Shown: positions 25,015-34,104 of the stretch, in pieces
Layout: the number at the start of each line of letters is the position of its first letter
Numbering within the stretch: position 1 is the stretch's first letter
Assembly: GCF_007829525.1 (NCBI RefSeq)
Contig: NZ_VLJP01000035.1
Location: forward strand, 1 to 34,379
Source: Mesorhizobium sp. J18
GTDB lineage: Bacteria; Pseudomonadota; Alphaproteobacteria; Rhizobiales; Rhizobiaceae
Length of the DNA: 34,379 bases
Reading direction: 5' to 3'
Made by a program: the position numbers and the translations under genes
The notes under the pieces: generated by a model
The model's database searches: none
The model's input: the letters and a program-made list of their open reading frames with translations, nothing else
What the model was told of the DNA's origin: nothing

Positions 25015-26196
25015 ATGTCAGGAAAAACAGCATTGGCCCTGGCGCTTGGGCTGGGTCTGGCCTGGTCGGCAGGCGCATCGGCGCAGGAGACGGTGAAAGT
25101 CGGCGTCGTCCTGCCTTACTCGGGTCCGTTCGCGGATGCCGCCAATCAGCTCGACGCCGGCATCAAGCTATACATGCAGCAGCATGGCGATGAGGTGGCC
25201 GGTAAGAAGATCGAGATCGTGCGCAAGGATACGGGAGGCCCGAACGCGGACCAGGCCAGGCGCATGGCGCAGGAGCTGGTCGTCCGCGATCAGGTCGACA
25301 TTCTTGCCGGCTTCGCTTTGACACCGGAGGCGCTTGGTGCGGCCCAAGTCGCGACCGAAGCACAGAAGCTCATGGTGGTGATGAATGCTGCCACCTCGTC
25401 GGTCACCGAGCAGTCGGACTACATCGTCCGTACTTCGGTGACGATTCCGCAGCTCAACTATGCCTTTGGACAGTGGGCGTTCCAGGAAGCCGGTATCAAG
25501 CAAGCCTATACGCTGGTTTCAGATTACGGTCCCGGCCACGACGCGGAAGCATCCTTCTCGAAAGGCTTTACCGAAGCAGGCGGAGAGATCCTCGGCTCGG
25601 ATCGTACTCCGGTCGCCAATCCGGACTTCTCCGCCTATGTTCAGCGCGTAAAGGACGCCGATCCGGAAGCCGTCTACATCTTCGTTCCCGGCGGGGCGCA
25701 ACCGGCAGCGATCGGCAAAGCGCTCGTGGACCGCGGGCTCGCTCCTCCGGAAACCAAGATCTTCGCCCAAGGCGAACTTACCCATCCCGAGGCACTCGAG
25801 AGCATGGGTGAAACGGCTCTCGGCATCATCACCACATTCCATTATACGCTGGAGCGGGACGATCCGCTCAACAAGGAATATGTCGAGGGCTATACCGCCG
25901 CCAATAATGGCCGCGAACCGGATCTGTTCTCGATCGGTGGCTATGACGGCATGCATCTCATCTACGAGGCGCTGAAGAAGACAGATGGCGATACTTCCGG
26001 CGATGCGCTGATCGAAGCCGCCAAGGGCATGTCGTGGGAGAGCCCGCGGGGTCCAATGTCGATCGATCCCGAGACCCGGGATGTCGTGCAGACCGTCTAT
26101 ATCCGTGAGGTCCAGGAAGTGGATGGCAAGCTGCAGAATGTCATCATTCACGAAATCCCCGACGTGAAAGATCCGTTGCATGGGGCGAGCAACTAG
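25015..26196 (+). CDS. Periplasmic substrate-binding protein of the second HAAT-type ABC transporter
   Basis: This 393-residue type I periplasmic binding protein begins MSGKTALALALGLGLAWSAG with a signal peptide cut after GASA. The mature part starts ETVKVGVVLPYSGPFADAAN, the usual ligand-loop strand. ATSSVTEQSDYIVRTSVTIP in the middle and SIGGYDGMHLIYEALKK late in the sequence are typical. Several members of this subfamily bind aromatic acids such as hydroxybenzoate or phenylpropanoids, which suits the downstream ring-cleavage genes; the ligand itself is inferred from context. GGGAGGAAC precedes the ATG. It is the first gene of a plus-strand operon that continues to the right edge of the window. 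Confidence 0.88.
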   Translation: MSGKTALALALGLGLAWSAGASAQETVKVGVVLPYSGPFADAANQLDAGIKLYMQQHGDEVAGKKIEIVRKDTGGPNADQARRMAQELVVRDQVDILAGFALTPEALGAAQVATEAQKLMVVMNAATSSVTEQSDYIVRTSVTIPQLNYAFGQWAFQEAGIKQAYTLVSDYGPGHDAEASFSKGFTEAGGEILGSDRTPVANPDFSAYVQRVKDADPEAVYIFVPGGAQPAAIGKALVDRGLAPPETKIFAQGELTHPEALESMGETALGIITTFHYTLERDDPLNKEYVEGYTAANNGREPDLFSIGGYDGMHLIYEALKKTDGDTSGDALIEAAKGMSWESPRGPMSIDPETRDVVQTVYIREVQEVDGKLQNVIIHEIPDVKDPLHGASN

Positions 26197-26231
26197 GGAG
26201 AGGCAAACCATTTAGCTGGCGTGACGGGATC

Positions 26232-27095
26232 GTGATAAACAATATCGTCATCGTCCTGTTCGACGGTTTTGCGTTCGGGATGCTTTTGTTTGTCCTGTCC
26301 GTGGGGCTGTCGGTGACGCTCGGATTGATGAATTTCATCAATCTGGCGCATGGTGCATTCGGGATGCTTGGCGGTTACATCACCGTCTCGCTCATGCGCG
26401 AATGGGGCCTTCCCTTCATCCTCACGCTGCCGGCGGCTTTCGTCGGGGCAGCCGTCGTCAGCATGGTTTTGGAACGGCTGTTCTTTCGCCGGCTCTACAG
26501 GGCAGGAGAACTCAATCAGGTCCTGTTCACAATAGGCCTGGTGTTCATCGCCGCGGCTGTCGCCACCTTTTTCATGGGAACCGGGCAGCAACCCATCGTG
26601 CTGCCCGGTTGGCTACGCGGCTCGGTGGAGTTGTTCGGCATTCGCTTCGGTGTCTACCGTATTTTCCTCATCGTCGTGGCGCTGACTATCACCGCGCTGC
26701 TCTTCTTCACGCTCGAGCGCACCCGTTTCGGTGCACAGATAAGGGCCGCGGTGGACAATCAGCGCGTGGCACAGGGAATTGGTCTCGACGTGCAGCGTAT
26801 CTTTGCCATCACCTTCGCGCTCGGCAGCGGGCTTGCAGGCCTGGGAGGTGCGCTTGCGATCGAGATCGTAGGCTTGAGCCCGTCCTTCGGTTTCCACTTC
26901 CTCGTCTATGTCCTCATCATCGTCAGCGTGGGCGGCCTTGGCTCGATCGCCGGCTCCTTCCTCGGCGCGGCCCTGCTCGGCATCGGTGACGTCGCCGGCA
27001 AGTATTTCGTGCCCGAGATCGGCTCCTTTCTCATTTACCTGTTGCTCGTGGCCATTCTGCTGGTGCGACCACAAGGCCTGCTTGGCAAGCGGTAG
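26232..27095 (+). CDS. livH: ABC transporter permease (LivH type), second system
   Basis: This 287-residue polytopic protein has the LivH pattern: VLSVGLSVTLGLMNFINLAH then GAFGMLGGYITVSL near the N-terminus, and the cytoplasmic loop RAAVDNQRVAQGIGLDVQRI near 175-194. It is distant from the permease at 4303-5178, so the second transporter is not a recent copy. The start is GTG at 26232, since no ATG precedes the first helix closely. It follows the binding-protein gene by 35 bases and livM lies nine bases after it. Confidence 0.88.
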   Translation: MINNIVIVLFDGFAFGMLLFVLSVGLSVTLGLMNFINLAHGAFGMLGGYITVSLMREWGLPFILTLPAAFVGAAVVSMVLERLFFRRLYRAGELNQVLFTIGLVFIAAAVATFFMGTGQQPIVLPGWLRGSVELFGIRFGVYRIFLIVVALTITALLFFTLERTRFGAQIRAAVDNQRVAQGIGLDVQRIFAITFALGSGLAGLGGALAIEIVGLSPSFGFHFLVYVLIIVSVGGLGSIAGSFLGAALLGIGDVAGKYFVPEIGSFLIYLLLVAILLVRPQGLLGKR

Positions 27096-27104
27096 GACCG
27101 AAAG

Positions 27105-28100
27105 ATGGCCACGATAGACACAACCCGGCCTTCAAGCGAGCCGCTTGCCTGGTTGCACCAGCAAAGCCGCTGGTCGGTCTTCGAGATCGTCTTTTGGCTC
27201 CTGGCCCTCGTACCGTTCTTCTTTTTTCCGACCTATCTGATGCTGGCCAACCAGGTGGCGATCGCGGCCCTGTTTGCCATCTCCGTCGATCTGGTGCTCG
27301 GTTATGCCGGCATCGTTACCCTTGGTCATGCAATGTTCTTCGGCATCGGCGCTTATACTGCGGGAATTCTCAGCGCCCGCTGGGGCTGGGGCGAGCCGCT
27401 TTCCGGCCTTCTGCTCGCTGGCGCATTCGCCGGGCTTGTCGGCTATGTCACCAGCTTCCTGATCGTGCGGGTGCAGCATCTGGCGCTGATCATGGTCACG
27501 CTCGGCCTGGGGCTGCTGACCTATGAACTTGCCAATGCGATGAGCTGGCTCACCGGCGGCACGGACGGTCTGCTCGGCGTCGATAGCTGGGACATCTTTG
27601 GCTATTTCCGTTTCGACCTGTGGGGATACACGGCCTATAGCTATTCACTTGCCATACTCTTCCTGTGCTTCCTGGCAAGCCGCCGGATCGTGAATTCCTC
27701 CTTCGGACTGGCCCTGAGAGGGGTACGAGAGAACCTGAACCGTATGCCGGCCATCGGCTCGGATCACAGGAAGCACCTGCGCAAGATTTATACGATCTCG
27801 GCATCGATCGCCGGCCTGGCAGGTGCGCTGCTGACGCAAACCACCAACACGGTGACCCTGGAAGTGCTGAGTTTCGAACGCTCCGCCGATGTCGTGGTCA
27901 TGCTGATCCTGGGTGGTACCGGACGGCTTTACGGGGCAATCCTCGGCGCAGTGATCTTTCTTCTCGCGCGCGACCAGCTCGCCGGCATTAACCCGCAATA
28001 TTGGTATTTTGGAATAGGGCTGCTGCTGATGTTTGTCGTGCTGGTCATGCCGAAAGGCATCCTGGGTGGCCTGTCATGGCTCGTGGGGAGGCGGGACTGA
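27105..28100 (+). CDS. livM: ABC transporter permease (LivM type), second system
   Basis: This 331-residue membrane protein contains the LivM segment LVLGYAGIVTLGHAMFFGIG near residues 63-82 and the ATPase-contact loop RGVRENLNRMPAIGSDHRKH near 206-225. It ends with a hydrophobic helix and MPKGILGGL. It pairs with LivH and is followed by livG with a one-base overlap (TGATG), so the transporter genes are tightly coupled. An N-terminal cytoplasmic stretch of about 24 residues precedes the first helix. Confidence 0.9.
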   Translation: MATIDTTRPSSEPLAWLHQQSRWSVFEIVFWLLALVPFFFFPTYLMLANQVAIAALFAISVDLVLGYAGIVTLGHAMFFGIGAYTAGILSARWGWGEPLSGLLLAGAFAGLVGYVTSFLIVRVQHLALIMVTLGLGLLTYELANAMSWLTGGTDGLLGVDSWDIFGYFRFDLWGYTAYSYSLAILFLCFLASRRIVNSSFGLALRGVRENLNRMPAIGSDHRKHLRKIYTISASIAGLAGALLTQTTNTVTLEVLSFERSADVVVMLILGGTGRLYGAILGAVIFLLARDQLAGINPQYWYFGIGLLLMFVVLVMPKGILGGLSWLVGRRD

Positions 28101-28855
28101 TGCAGACCGGGCCGATCCTGCGCACGGAAGCGCTCAGCAAAAGCTTCGGCTCCCTGAAGGTGGCGCGTGGCATCTCGCTGGAACTGCCTCATGGTGCCCG
28201 TTATGCCTTGATCGGCCCCAACGGTGCCGGCAAAACAACACTGATCAACATGATCACCGGAAGGCTGAAGCCTGATTCCGGTCGAATCCTGCTCGGCGAG
28301 GAGGACATCACCACGACAGCATCCGCGGCACGCGTGCGCCGCGGGCTGGTGCGCACGTTTCAGATCAACACGCTTTTTCCCGACCTGACACCTATCGAAG
28401 CAGTAACATTGGCCATTTGTGAGCGCCAAGGCGTCGCCGGCCAGTTCTGGCGCAGCCTTACCTCACATGAGGACGCCATAGAGGAAGGCTTCGGCATATT
28501 ACGCCGGCTTCGGCTGGCCGAAGTGGCAACCAGGCGCACCCGCACCCTGCCCTACGGACAACAGCGCCTTCTGGAAATCGCGCTGGCGCTTGCCACTCGA
28601 CCCAAAGTACTGCTGCTCGACGAACCGGCTGCAGGCGTACCGAAGGACGAAAGCGCCATGCTTTTCAGTGTCATCGCGGCGCTTCCGGAGGATATCTCGA
28701 TCCTCTTCATCGAACACGACATGAACATCGTCTTCCGCTTCGCGTCGCGCATCATCGTTCTGGTTTCCGGTGGAGTGCTGCTGGAAGCCGAGCCGGATGT
28801 GGTGCGCAGCGACCCTCGCGTCCGCGAAGTTTATCTCGGGCATGTCCATGGTTGA
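28100..28855 (+). CDS. livG: ABC transporter ATPase (LivG type), second system
   Basis: This 251-residue ATPase has Walker A IGPNGAGKTT near residue 38, the LivG-type Q-loop VRRGLVRTFQINTLF, the signature LPYGQQRLLE and Walker B KVLLLDEPAAGV. The ATG at 28100 overlaps the livM stop; the frame is open upstream to 28001, but that is livM in another frame. It drives import with LivF, encoded with an overlap of 14 bases downstream. Confidence 0.9.
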   Translation: MQTGPILRTEALSKSFGSLKVARGISLELPHGARYALIGPNGAGKTTLINMITGRLKPDSGRILLGEEDITTTASAARVRRGLVRTFQINTLFPDLTPIEAVTLAICERQGVAGQFWRSLTSHEDAIEEGFGILRRLRLAEVATRRTRTLPYGQQRLLEIALALATRPKVLLLDEPAAGVPKDESAMLFSVIAALPEDISILFIEHDMNIVFRFASRIIVLVSGGVLLEAEPDVVRSDPRVREVYLGHVHG

Positions 28856-29570
28856 TTCCCTGCTCGAATTCCGCGACATACGCGCAGCCTATGGCGAGGC
28901 CGTGGTCCTCGACGGCATCTCCTTCGCGGTGCCGGCCAATGGCAGTCTTGCGGTACTTGGCCGCAACGGCGTCGGCAAGACGACCCTCTTGCTCGCAGCG
29001 ATGGGCTTCGTGACCCTGATGCGGGGATCGATATGGTTCAAGGGCAAGGACATTTCCCATTTGCCCCCGCACCGGCGGGCGCAACTCGGCATCGGTTGGG
29101 TACCGCAAGAGCGGGACATCTTCCCCTCCCTCACCGTAGAGGAGAATCTTACCGTGGCGGCGCGCAGCGGCCGCTGGGATATTGATGGCATATATCGGCT
29201 GTTCCCCCGCCTGAAGGAGCGGCGTGGTAACATGGGCAATCAGCTTTCGGGTGGCGAGCAGCAAATGCTGACCATCGCGCGCACGTTGATGACCAATCCC
29301 GCCATCCTTCTTCTGGACGAGCCGTTGGAAGGACTCGCGCCGATCATTGTCGAGGAACTCACTGGAGCGATAAGGCGCATGACCGAGCAGGAAGGCATCG
29401 CGCTCGTCCTGGTCGAGCAGCATGCCGAGGTCGCCCTTGGCATAACTGAAGACGCAATCGTCATCGAGCGCGGGATTGTCGCACACAGGGCCCGCTCCCG
29501 GGACCTCCTGCGAGATCCCGCCACGCTCGACCGCTATGTCGGACTCCAGCTCGAAACGTCGGCGCAGTGA
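28842..29570 (+). CDS. livF: ABC transporter ATPase (LivF type), second system
   Basis: This ATPase of about 242 residues has Walker A LGRNGVGKTT, in which Arg replaces the common Pro. The signature is LSGGEQQML and Walker B ILLLDEPLEGLAP. ATG at 28842 and ATG at 28848 (MSMVDSLLEF) are equally plausible starts; both lie inside the end of livG. It completes the five-gene importer. The next gene is a small ORF 33 bases downstream, then the ring-cleavage enzymes. Confidence 0.9.
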   Translation: MSMVDSLLEFRDIRAAYGEAVVLDGISFAVPANGSLAVLGRNGVGKTTLLLAAMGFVTLMRGSIWFKGKDISHLPPHRRAQLGIGWVPQERDIFPSLTVEENLTVAARSGRWDIDGIYRLFPRLKERRGNMGNQLSGGEQQMLTIARTLMTNPAILLLDEPLEGLAPIIVEELTGAIRRMTEQEGIALVLVEQHAEVALGITEDAIVIERGIVAHRARSRDLLRDPATLDRYVGLQLETSAQ

Positions 29571-29603
29571 CCGAGCGCCGAGGATGCCGAGGGGAAGAGT
29601 CCT

Positions 29604-29768
29604 ATGAAGCTTGGAGACGACCCAAAGATGCCGCCGGTCCGCCTATCTGCCGATATCGCGCACGACCCAGCGCATCTGATGAGGTCGCTGGTCGACAATC
29701 GAACGCAGCTCTACTGGCCGGAAGCAAAGGCCCGCCCAGGGCGGGCGTCAGAAGGAGGAACGGAATGA
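29604..29768 (+). CDS. Small hypothetical protein (54 residues) coupled to the dioxygenase gene
   Basis: This short open frame begins ATG at 29604, with GAGGGGAAGAG five bases ahead, and ends TGA at 29766-29768. It overlaps the dioxygenase ATG by four bases (ATGA), as do other gene pairs in this operon. The protein starts MKLGDDPKMPPVRLSADIAH and includes HLMRSLVDNRTQLYWPEAKA; it has no membrane segment or signal peptide, and I do not recognise it. The strong ribosome site and coupling favour a real gene; without it the 29571-29764 space would be unusually long for this operon. It might be an accessory or ferredoxin-like helper in role only; the sequence has no cysteines, so it is not itself a ferredoxin. 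Confidence 0.55.
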   Translation: MKLGDDPKMPPVRLSADIAHDPAHLMRSLVDNRTQLYWPEAKARPGRASEGGTE

Positions 29769-30751
29769 GCGAGGAGCCCTGTTTCGACATCGCCCATCTC
29801 GGTCATGTCGAACTTCTGACCGACAAGCCGGAGGAAAGCCTCGATTTCTTCGTCAACATCTATGGCCTGACGGAGAGCGGGCGGGAAGGAGATTCGGTCT
29901 ATTTGCGCGCCTTCGACGATTACGAGTTTCATACGCTCAAGCTGACTGCGGCCAAGACAACCGGCGTCGGCCATATCGCCTATCGCGCTTCCTCGGAGGC
30001 CGCACTTCAGCGCCGGATCGCCGTCATCGAAAAGATGGGCTGCGGAATCGGTTGGGTCGAGGGCGATCTCGGCCACGGCAAGGCCTATCGCTTCAACGAT
30101 CCCGACGGCCATGTTTTCGAGATCTACTATGATACGAGGATCTATGAACCGCCGCCCCGGGAGCGGTCAGCGCTCAAAAACATTGCCCAGCGCTATCATG
30201 GCCGCGGCGTCGGCGTGCGCCGCCTGGATCACCTCAACCTGCTGGCTGCCGACGTCAAAGCCATACGCGACTTCATGGTCGAAGGGCTTGGCAGCCGGGT
30301 TACCGAACAGATCCTGCTCGACAACGGCCGTCTCGGCGGCTGCTGGTTCACCGTGAACAACAAGAGTTACGATATCGCCTATACGGAAGACCATTCCGGG
30401 GCCCATGGCCGCTTCCACCACGTCACCTATGCGGTCGACCAGCGTGAGGACGTATTGCGGGCAGCCGACATTTTCCTGGAAAATGGCGTTTTCATCGAGA
30501 CCGGCCCGCACAAGCATGCCATCCAGGGGACTTTCTTCCTTTATGTCTATGAGCCTGCGGGCAATCGCGTCGAGGTGGCTAACGCCGGCGCTCGACTGAT
30601 CCTGCGGCCCGACTGGCCGACGGTGACCTGGACGGAAGCCGAGCGGAAGAAGGGTCAGGCCTGGGGCCTGAAGACGATCGAAAGCTTCCATACCCACGGC
30701 ACGCCGCCCATCGGCGGGGCCGCTCAATCATCGCATGGAGAGCGGAAATGA
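29765..30751 (+). CDS. VOC-fold (type I) extradiol ring-cleavage dioxygenase, catechol 2,3-dioxygenase-like
   Basis: This 328-residue two-domain vicinal-oxygen-chelate protein begins with HLGHVELLTDKPEESLDFF. The catalytic C-terminal domain starts RRLDHLNLLAADV. Fe(II) ligands at the spacing of XylE (His153, His214, Glu265) are His156, His218 or 219 (RFHHVTYAV) and Glu270 (AGNRVEVANAG). His249 (GPHKHA) and Tyr260 match the XylE acid-base residues. It should cleave a catechol-type ring next to the hydroxyls. AGAAGGAGG sits just before the ATG at 29765. Downstream 4-oxalomesaconate enzymes predict a carboxylated substrate such as protocatechuate, gallate or 3-O-methylgallate, for which type II (LigAB) enzymes are the known catalysts; this substrate assignment is inference. 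The stop overlaps the hydratase start by four bases. Confidence 0.85.
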   Translation: MSEEPCFDIAHLGHVELLTDKPEESLDFFVNIYGLTESGREGDSVYLRAFDDYEFHTLKLTAAKTTGVGHIAYRASSEAALQRRIAVIEKMGCGIGWVEGDLGHGKAYRFNDPDGHVFEIYYDTRIYEPPPRERSALKNIAQRYHGRGVGVRRLDHLNLLAADVKAIRDFMVEGLGSRVTEQILLDNGRLGGCWFTVNNKSYDIAYTEDHSGAHGRFHHVTYAVDQREDVLRAADIFLENGVFIETGPHKHAIQGTFFLYVYEPAGNRVEVANAGARLILRPDWPTVTWTEAERKKGQAWGLKTIESFHTHGTPPIGGAAQSSHGERK

Positions 30752-31479
30752 CAGCAGGGACTGCGCTGGTCGTCAGCGCGCATTCGGCCGATTTTGTCTG
30801 GCGTTGCGGCGGTGCGATCGCGCTCCACGCCGAGAAAGGCTGCGCCGTCACCGTCGTGTGCCTGTCCTATGGCGAGCGAGGCGAGAGCGCCAAGCTCTGG
30901 AAGCAACAGGGGATGACACTCGACAAGGTCAAGGCTGCCCGCCGGGCAGAGGCCGAGAACGCGGCAAAGGCATTGGGGGTAGCCGACATACAATTCTTCG
31001 ATTGCGGAGACTATCCGCTGGAGCTCGACCGCGAGGCGCGGTTCCGCCTGGTCGATATCATCCGCAAGGTTCAGCCGGACTTCATCCTCTCGCATTCGCT
31101 CGACGACCCTTACAATACCGATCACCCTTACGCCACGCGCGTGGCGCTCGAATGCCGCATGGTGGCGCAAGCCTGGGGACATAGGCCGGGCGAGAAGGTG
31201 CTGGGCGCGCCGCAGCTTTATCTGTTCGAGCCGCACCAGACCGAGCAATGCAGCTGGAAGCCGGATACGATCCTCGACATCACCCCGGTCTGGGAGAAGA
31301 AGAAGGCGGCTATCGAATGCATGGAAGGCCAGCAGCATCTTTGGGATTACTACACCAATGTCGCCGAAAACCGTGCCAACCAGTTCCGGCGCAATTCCGG
31401 CGGACAGGCCGGGGGCCGCGAAGCGAAATATGCCGAAGCCTTTCAGTCGATCTTCCCGCGAACCGTGGATGAATTGTGA
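30748..31479 (+). CDS. galB: 4-oxalomesaconate hydratase, GalB type (PIG-L/LmbE fold)
   Basis: This 243-residue protein of the PIG-L metal-hydrolase family has [20 protein letters not shown], where deacetylases have AHPDDE. His12, Asp15 and, from NTDHPYATR, His126 are the expected zinc ligands. The modified AHxADFVWR motif is that of GalB of Pseudomonas putida, which adds water to 4-oxalomesaconate to give 4-carboxy-4-hydroxy-2-oxoadipate in gallate catabolism. The neighbours, an aldolase and a tautomerase of the same route, support the call strongly. A sugar or lipid deacetylase is unlikely in this context. It overlaps the dioxygenase by four bases and the aldolase ATG by one. Confidence 0.85.
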   Translation: MTAGTALVVSAHSADFVWRCGGAIALHAEKGCAVTVVCLSYGERGESAKLWKQQGMTLDKVKAARRAEAENAAKALGVADIQFFDCGDYPLELDREARFRLVDIIRKVQPDFILSHSLDDPYNTDHPYATRVALECRMVAQAWGHRPGEKVLGAPQLYLFEPHQTEQCSWKPDTILDITPVWEKKKAAIECMEGQQHLWDYYTNVAENRANQFRRNSGGQAGGREAKYAEAFQSIFPRTVDEL

Positions 31480-32153
31480 TGGGAGGAGTAGTCGTACAGA
31501 AGATCGAGCGGGCAGATGCCGCGCTGGTTGACGGGCTGGCGGAATGCGGCGTGGCGACAGTGCACGAGGCCATCGGCCGGACTGGCCTGATGCGCCCCTA
31601 TATGCGTCCGATCTATGCCGGAGCACGCATTGCCGGTTCGGCGGTGACGGTCTCGCTCGCTCCCGGCGACAACTGGATGATCCATGTCGCTGTTGAGCAA
31701 TGCCGGGAGGGCGATATCCTGGTTGTCGTCCCGACCAGCCCTTGCGAAGATGGCTATTTCGGCGAACTGCTCGCCCGTTCGCTCCAGTATCGCAAGGTGC
31801 GTGGATTGGTCATCGAGGCAGGCGTACGCGACGTGCGAGACTTGACGGAGATCGGTTTCCCCGTCTGGTCCCGGGCAGTTTCCGCCCAGGGCACGGTCAA
31901 GGAAACGATAGGTTCTGTCAACGTGCCTGTGGTCTGTGCAGGCGCGCTGGTCAATGCGGGCGACGTGATCGTGGCCGACGACGACGGCATCTGCGTCGTG
32001 CCGCGTGAAAAGGCTCGGTCAGCTCTGGACGCAAGCAGGGCCCGCGAAGCCAAGGAAGCAGAGACGCGCAAACGGCTCATGGCCGGCGAGCTCGGCCTCG
32101 ATATATATGGCATGCGCGACAAGCTCGCGGCCAAGGGGCTGAAATATGTCTGA
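31479..32153 (+). CDS. 4-carboxy-4-hydroxy-2-oxoadipate aldolase-like (RraA/LigK/GalC family)
   Basis: This 224-residue protein has the RraA fold: [20 protein letters not shown] near the start, [20 protein letters not shown] in the middle with the active-site Arg-Asp pair, and [15 protein letters not shown] near 165. Class II aldolases of this family split 4-carboxy-4-hydroxy-2-oxoadipate into pyruvate and oxaloacetate using Mg2+ or Mn2+, and can decarboxylate oxaloacetate. Being between the hydratase and the tautomerase genes makes this role far likelier than the RNase E inhibitor RraA. ATG at 31479 overlaps the hydratase stop (TGATG); an alternative GTG one codon earlier is possible. It overlaps the next gene by eight bases. 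Confidence 0.83.
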   Translation: MGGVVVQKIERADAALVDGLAECGVATVHEAIGRTGLMRPYMRPIYAGARIAGSAVTVSLAPGDNWMIHVAVEQCREGDILVVVPTSPCEDGYFGELLARSLQYRKVRGLVIEAGVRDVRDLTEIGFPVWSRAVSAQGTVKETIGSVNVPVVCAGALVNAGDVIVADDDGICVVPREKARSALDASRAREAKEAETRKRLMAGELGLDIYGMRDKLAAKGLKYV

Positions 32154-33204
32154 CGGCGTGCGCTGCATGTGGATGCGCGGCGGAACCTCGAAAGGCGGCT
32201 ATTTCCTTGCCGAGGATTTGCCGGCGGACCCGGTGGCGCGCGACGCGTTCCTGCTGCGCATGATGGGCTCGCCGGACAAGCGCCAGATCGACGGCATGGG
32301 TGGCGCTGACCCGCTCACTTCCAAGGTAGCAGTGGTGAAGAAGTCCGCCCGCGAAGGCGTCGATGTCGACTATCTTTTTCTCCAGGTCTTTGTCGATCAG
32401 GCAATCATCACCGATTCCCAGAATTGCGGCAACATCCTCGCTGGCGTCGCACCGTTCGCCATAGAGCGCGGGCTGGTCACGGCCAGAGATAGAGAGACTC
32501 AGGTGCGCATCTTCATGGAGAATACCGGTCAGATCGCCACTGCCACGGTGGCGACGCCCGGCGGCAAGGCGACCTATGCTGGCGACGCACGCATCGACGG
32601 CGTGCCGGGAACTGCCGCTCCGGTACCAATCGTCTTCGAAGACACGGCCGGCTCGTCCTGCGGCGCATTGCTGCCAACCGGCAATGTGGTCGATACGATC
32701 GACGAGGTGGCCGTGACCATGATCGACAACGGGATGCCTTGCGTGGTGATGAGCGCAGAGAATATGGGCATCACCGGCTATGAAGATCCTGCGGAATTGG
32801 AGGCCAACAAAACGCTGCGGCAGAGGCTCGAAGCCATCCGGCTCAAGGCTGGTCCCATGATGAACCTCGGTGATGTTGCGGAAAAATCAGTTCCAAAGAT
32901 GACGATGGTCTCGCCACCACGTGCCGGCGGGGCGATTTCCACCCGTACATTCATCCCCCACCGCTGCCATTCCTCGATTGGTGTCTTGGGCGCCGTCAGC
33001 GTCGCCACCACCTGTCTTCTACCGGGCAGCCCAGCCCACGAGATGGCGCGGACGGGAAACGGCGCGAAGCGCTGCCTGGCGATCGAGCATCCAACCGGGG
33101 AGATGACCGTCGTCGCCACCCTGGCCGAGGACGGTTCGGTCATGCAAGCGGCGATCCTGCGCACGGCGCGTAAGCTTTTCGACGGAATGGTGTTTGCTGG
33201 TTAA
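32146..33204 (+). CDS. galD: 4-oxalomesaconate tautomerase, GalD/LigU type (PrpF family)
   Basis: This 352-residue protein of the PrpF isomerase family has the opening [13 protein letters not shown] (residues 8-20), [10 protein letters not shown] with Lys60, and [20 protein letters not shown] with Cys94. The Lys and Cys correspond to the active-site pair reported for Lig[13 protein letters not shown] and RHCHSSIG-like [17 protein letters not shown] are further family marks. LigU and GalD move a double bond in 4-oxalomesaconate so that the hydratase can act. PrpF (aconitate isomerase in the methylcitrate route) is the other option, but there are no propionate genes here and the hydratase and aldolase are adjacent. 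Confidence 0.83.
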   Translation: MSDGVRCMWMRGGTSKGGYFLAEDLPADPVARDAFLLRMMGSPDKRQIDGMGGADPLTSKVAVVKKSAREGVDVDYLFLQVFVDQAIITDSQNCGNILAGVAPFAIERGLVTARDRETQVRIFMENTGQIATATVATPGGKATYAGDARIDGVPGTAAPVPIVFEDTAGSSCGALLPTGNVVDTIDEVAVTMIDNGMPCVVMSAENMGITGYEDPAELEANKTLRQRLEAIRLKAGPMMNLGDVAEKSVPKMTMVSPPRAGGAISTRTFIPHRCHSSIGVLGAVSVATTCLLPGSPAHEMARTGNGAKRCLAIEHPTGEMTVVATLAEDGSVMQAAILRTARKLFDGMVFAG

Positions 33205-33213
33205 GAGAGACGA

Positions 33214-34092
33214 ATGAAGATTGGGTTCATCGGGTTCGGAGAGGCGGCCCGTACCTTCTGCGACAGTCTTGCAGGCCGCGATTCCCTGCTTGATTTCAGC
33301 GCCTATGACATCTTGCTTGAAGGGGATCAGGATCCGGGATGCGAAGCAGCGATAGCCGAGCGAGGCGTGAGAAAGGCCCTCCCGGCCTCGGTTCTTCAGA
33401 AGACCGCATGGATCATCAGCGCGGTAACGGCAGACCAGAGCCTGGCAGCAGCCAAGGCCGCTGCGCACTGGCTGCTGCCCGGACAAGTCTATTTCGACAT
33501 CAACTCCGTTTCACCGGGCCGCAAGGTCGAGAGTGCGGCACAGGTGGAGGCAGTCGGGGCAATCTACATAGACATGGCGGTCATGGCGCCTGTGCATCCC
33601 AGAGGCCACGCCACCCCCGTTCTTTTGGCCGGAGCAGTCGATGAGAACCTCCATGCGACGCTTTCCCGCCTTGGTTTTCAGTTTGAGGTCGTGGGAGACA
33701 AACCGGGCGCTGCGACGGCAATAAAGATGGTGCGCAGCCTTTTCGTGAAGGGGCTTGAGGCAATTACCGTCGAAACTCTTCTTGCCGCCTCAGCTTCGGG
33801 TTGCCTCGACTATATCCGCAAGTCACTGGAGGAGTCTTACCCCGGGCTCGGATGGTCCGATTTCGCCAGATATGAATTCGAACGCACCCTGAAACATGGA
33901 AAACGCCGAGCGGCCGAAATGCGCGAATGTGCCGCAACGCTCGATGCGCTTGGGCTTACAGGAAGCCTCGCCAGCACCGTAGCTGATGTCCAGGACCGCA
34001 TGGGCGCCCTGTCCCACCGTCTCGTAGACGAGGAGGACTTGGCAAGAGATATAGCCACAATCGCCAAGTTGCGGCGAGAATCTGTCAAATAA
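33214..34092 (+). CDS. NAD(P)-dependent 6-phosphogluconate-dehydrogenase-like oxidoreductase with DUF1932
   Basis: This 292-residue protein has an N-terminal Rossmann domain MKIGFIGFGEAARTFCDSLA (GFGEAA for GxGxxA) with the AMAxxxx-like strand IYIDMAVMAPVHPRGHATPV. A C-terminal helical DUF1932 domain contains TAIKMVRSLFVKGLEAITVE. The lysine in the AIKMVRS helix is where beta-hydroxyacid dehydrogenases keep their catalytic Lys. The reaction is not known for this subgroup. In this operon it could oxidise a ring-cleavage semialdehyde or hydroxy-acid, a job done by the unrelated LigC in known protocatechuate 4,5-cleavage routes; that is inference from position only. It starts nine bases after the tautomerase gene. 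Confidence 0.8.
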   Translation: MKIGFIGFGEAARTFCDSLAGRDSLLDFSAYDILLEGDQDPGCEAAIAERGVRKALPASVLQKTAWIISAVTADQSLAAAKAAAHWLLPGQVYFDINSVSPGRKVESAAQVEAVGAIYIDMAVMAPVHPRGHATPVLLAGAVDENLHATLSRLGFQFEVVGDKPGAATAIKMVRSLFVKGLEAITVETLLAASASGCLDYIRKSLEESYPGLGWSDFARYEFERTLKHGKRRAAEMRECAATLDALGLTGSLASTVADVQDRMGALSHRLVDEEDLARDIATIAKLRRESVK

Positions 34093-34104
34093 GGACCACA
34101 CCGT

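Noticed and set aside
30748-31479. Ordinary PIG-L/LmbE deacetylase
   Set aside because: The AHPDDE motif is replaced by AHSADFVWR as in GalB, and the neighbours belong to the same catabolic route.
31479-32153. RraA, inhibitor of RNase E
   Set aside because: The fold is shared, but the gene sits inside a 4-oxalomesaconate operon and keeps the aldolase Arg-Asp region, so an aldolase role fits better.
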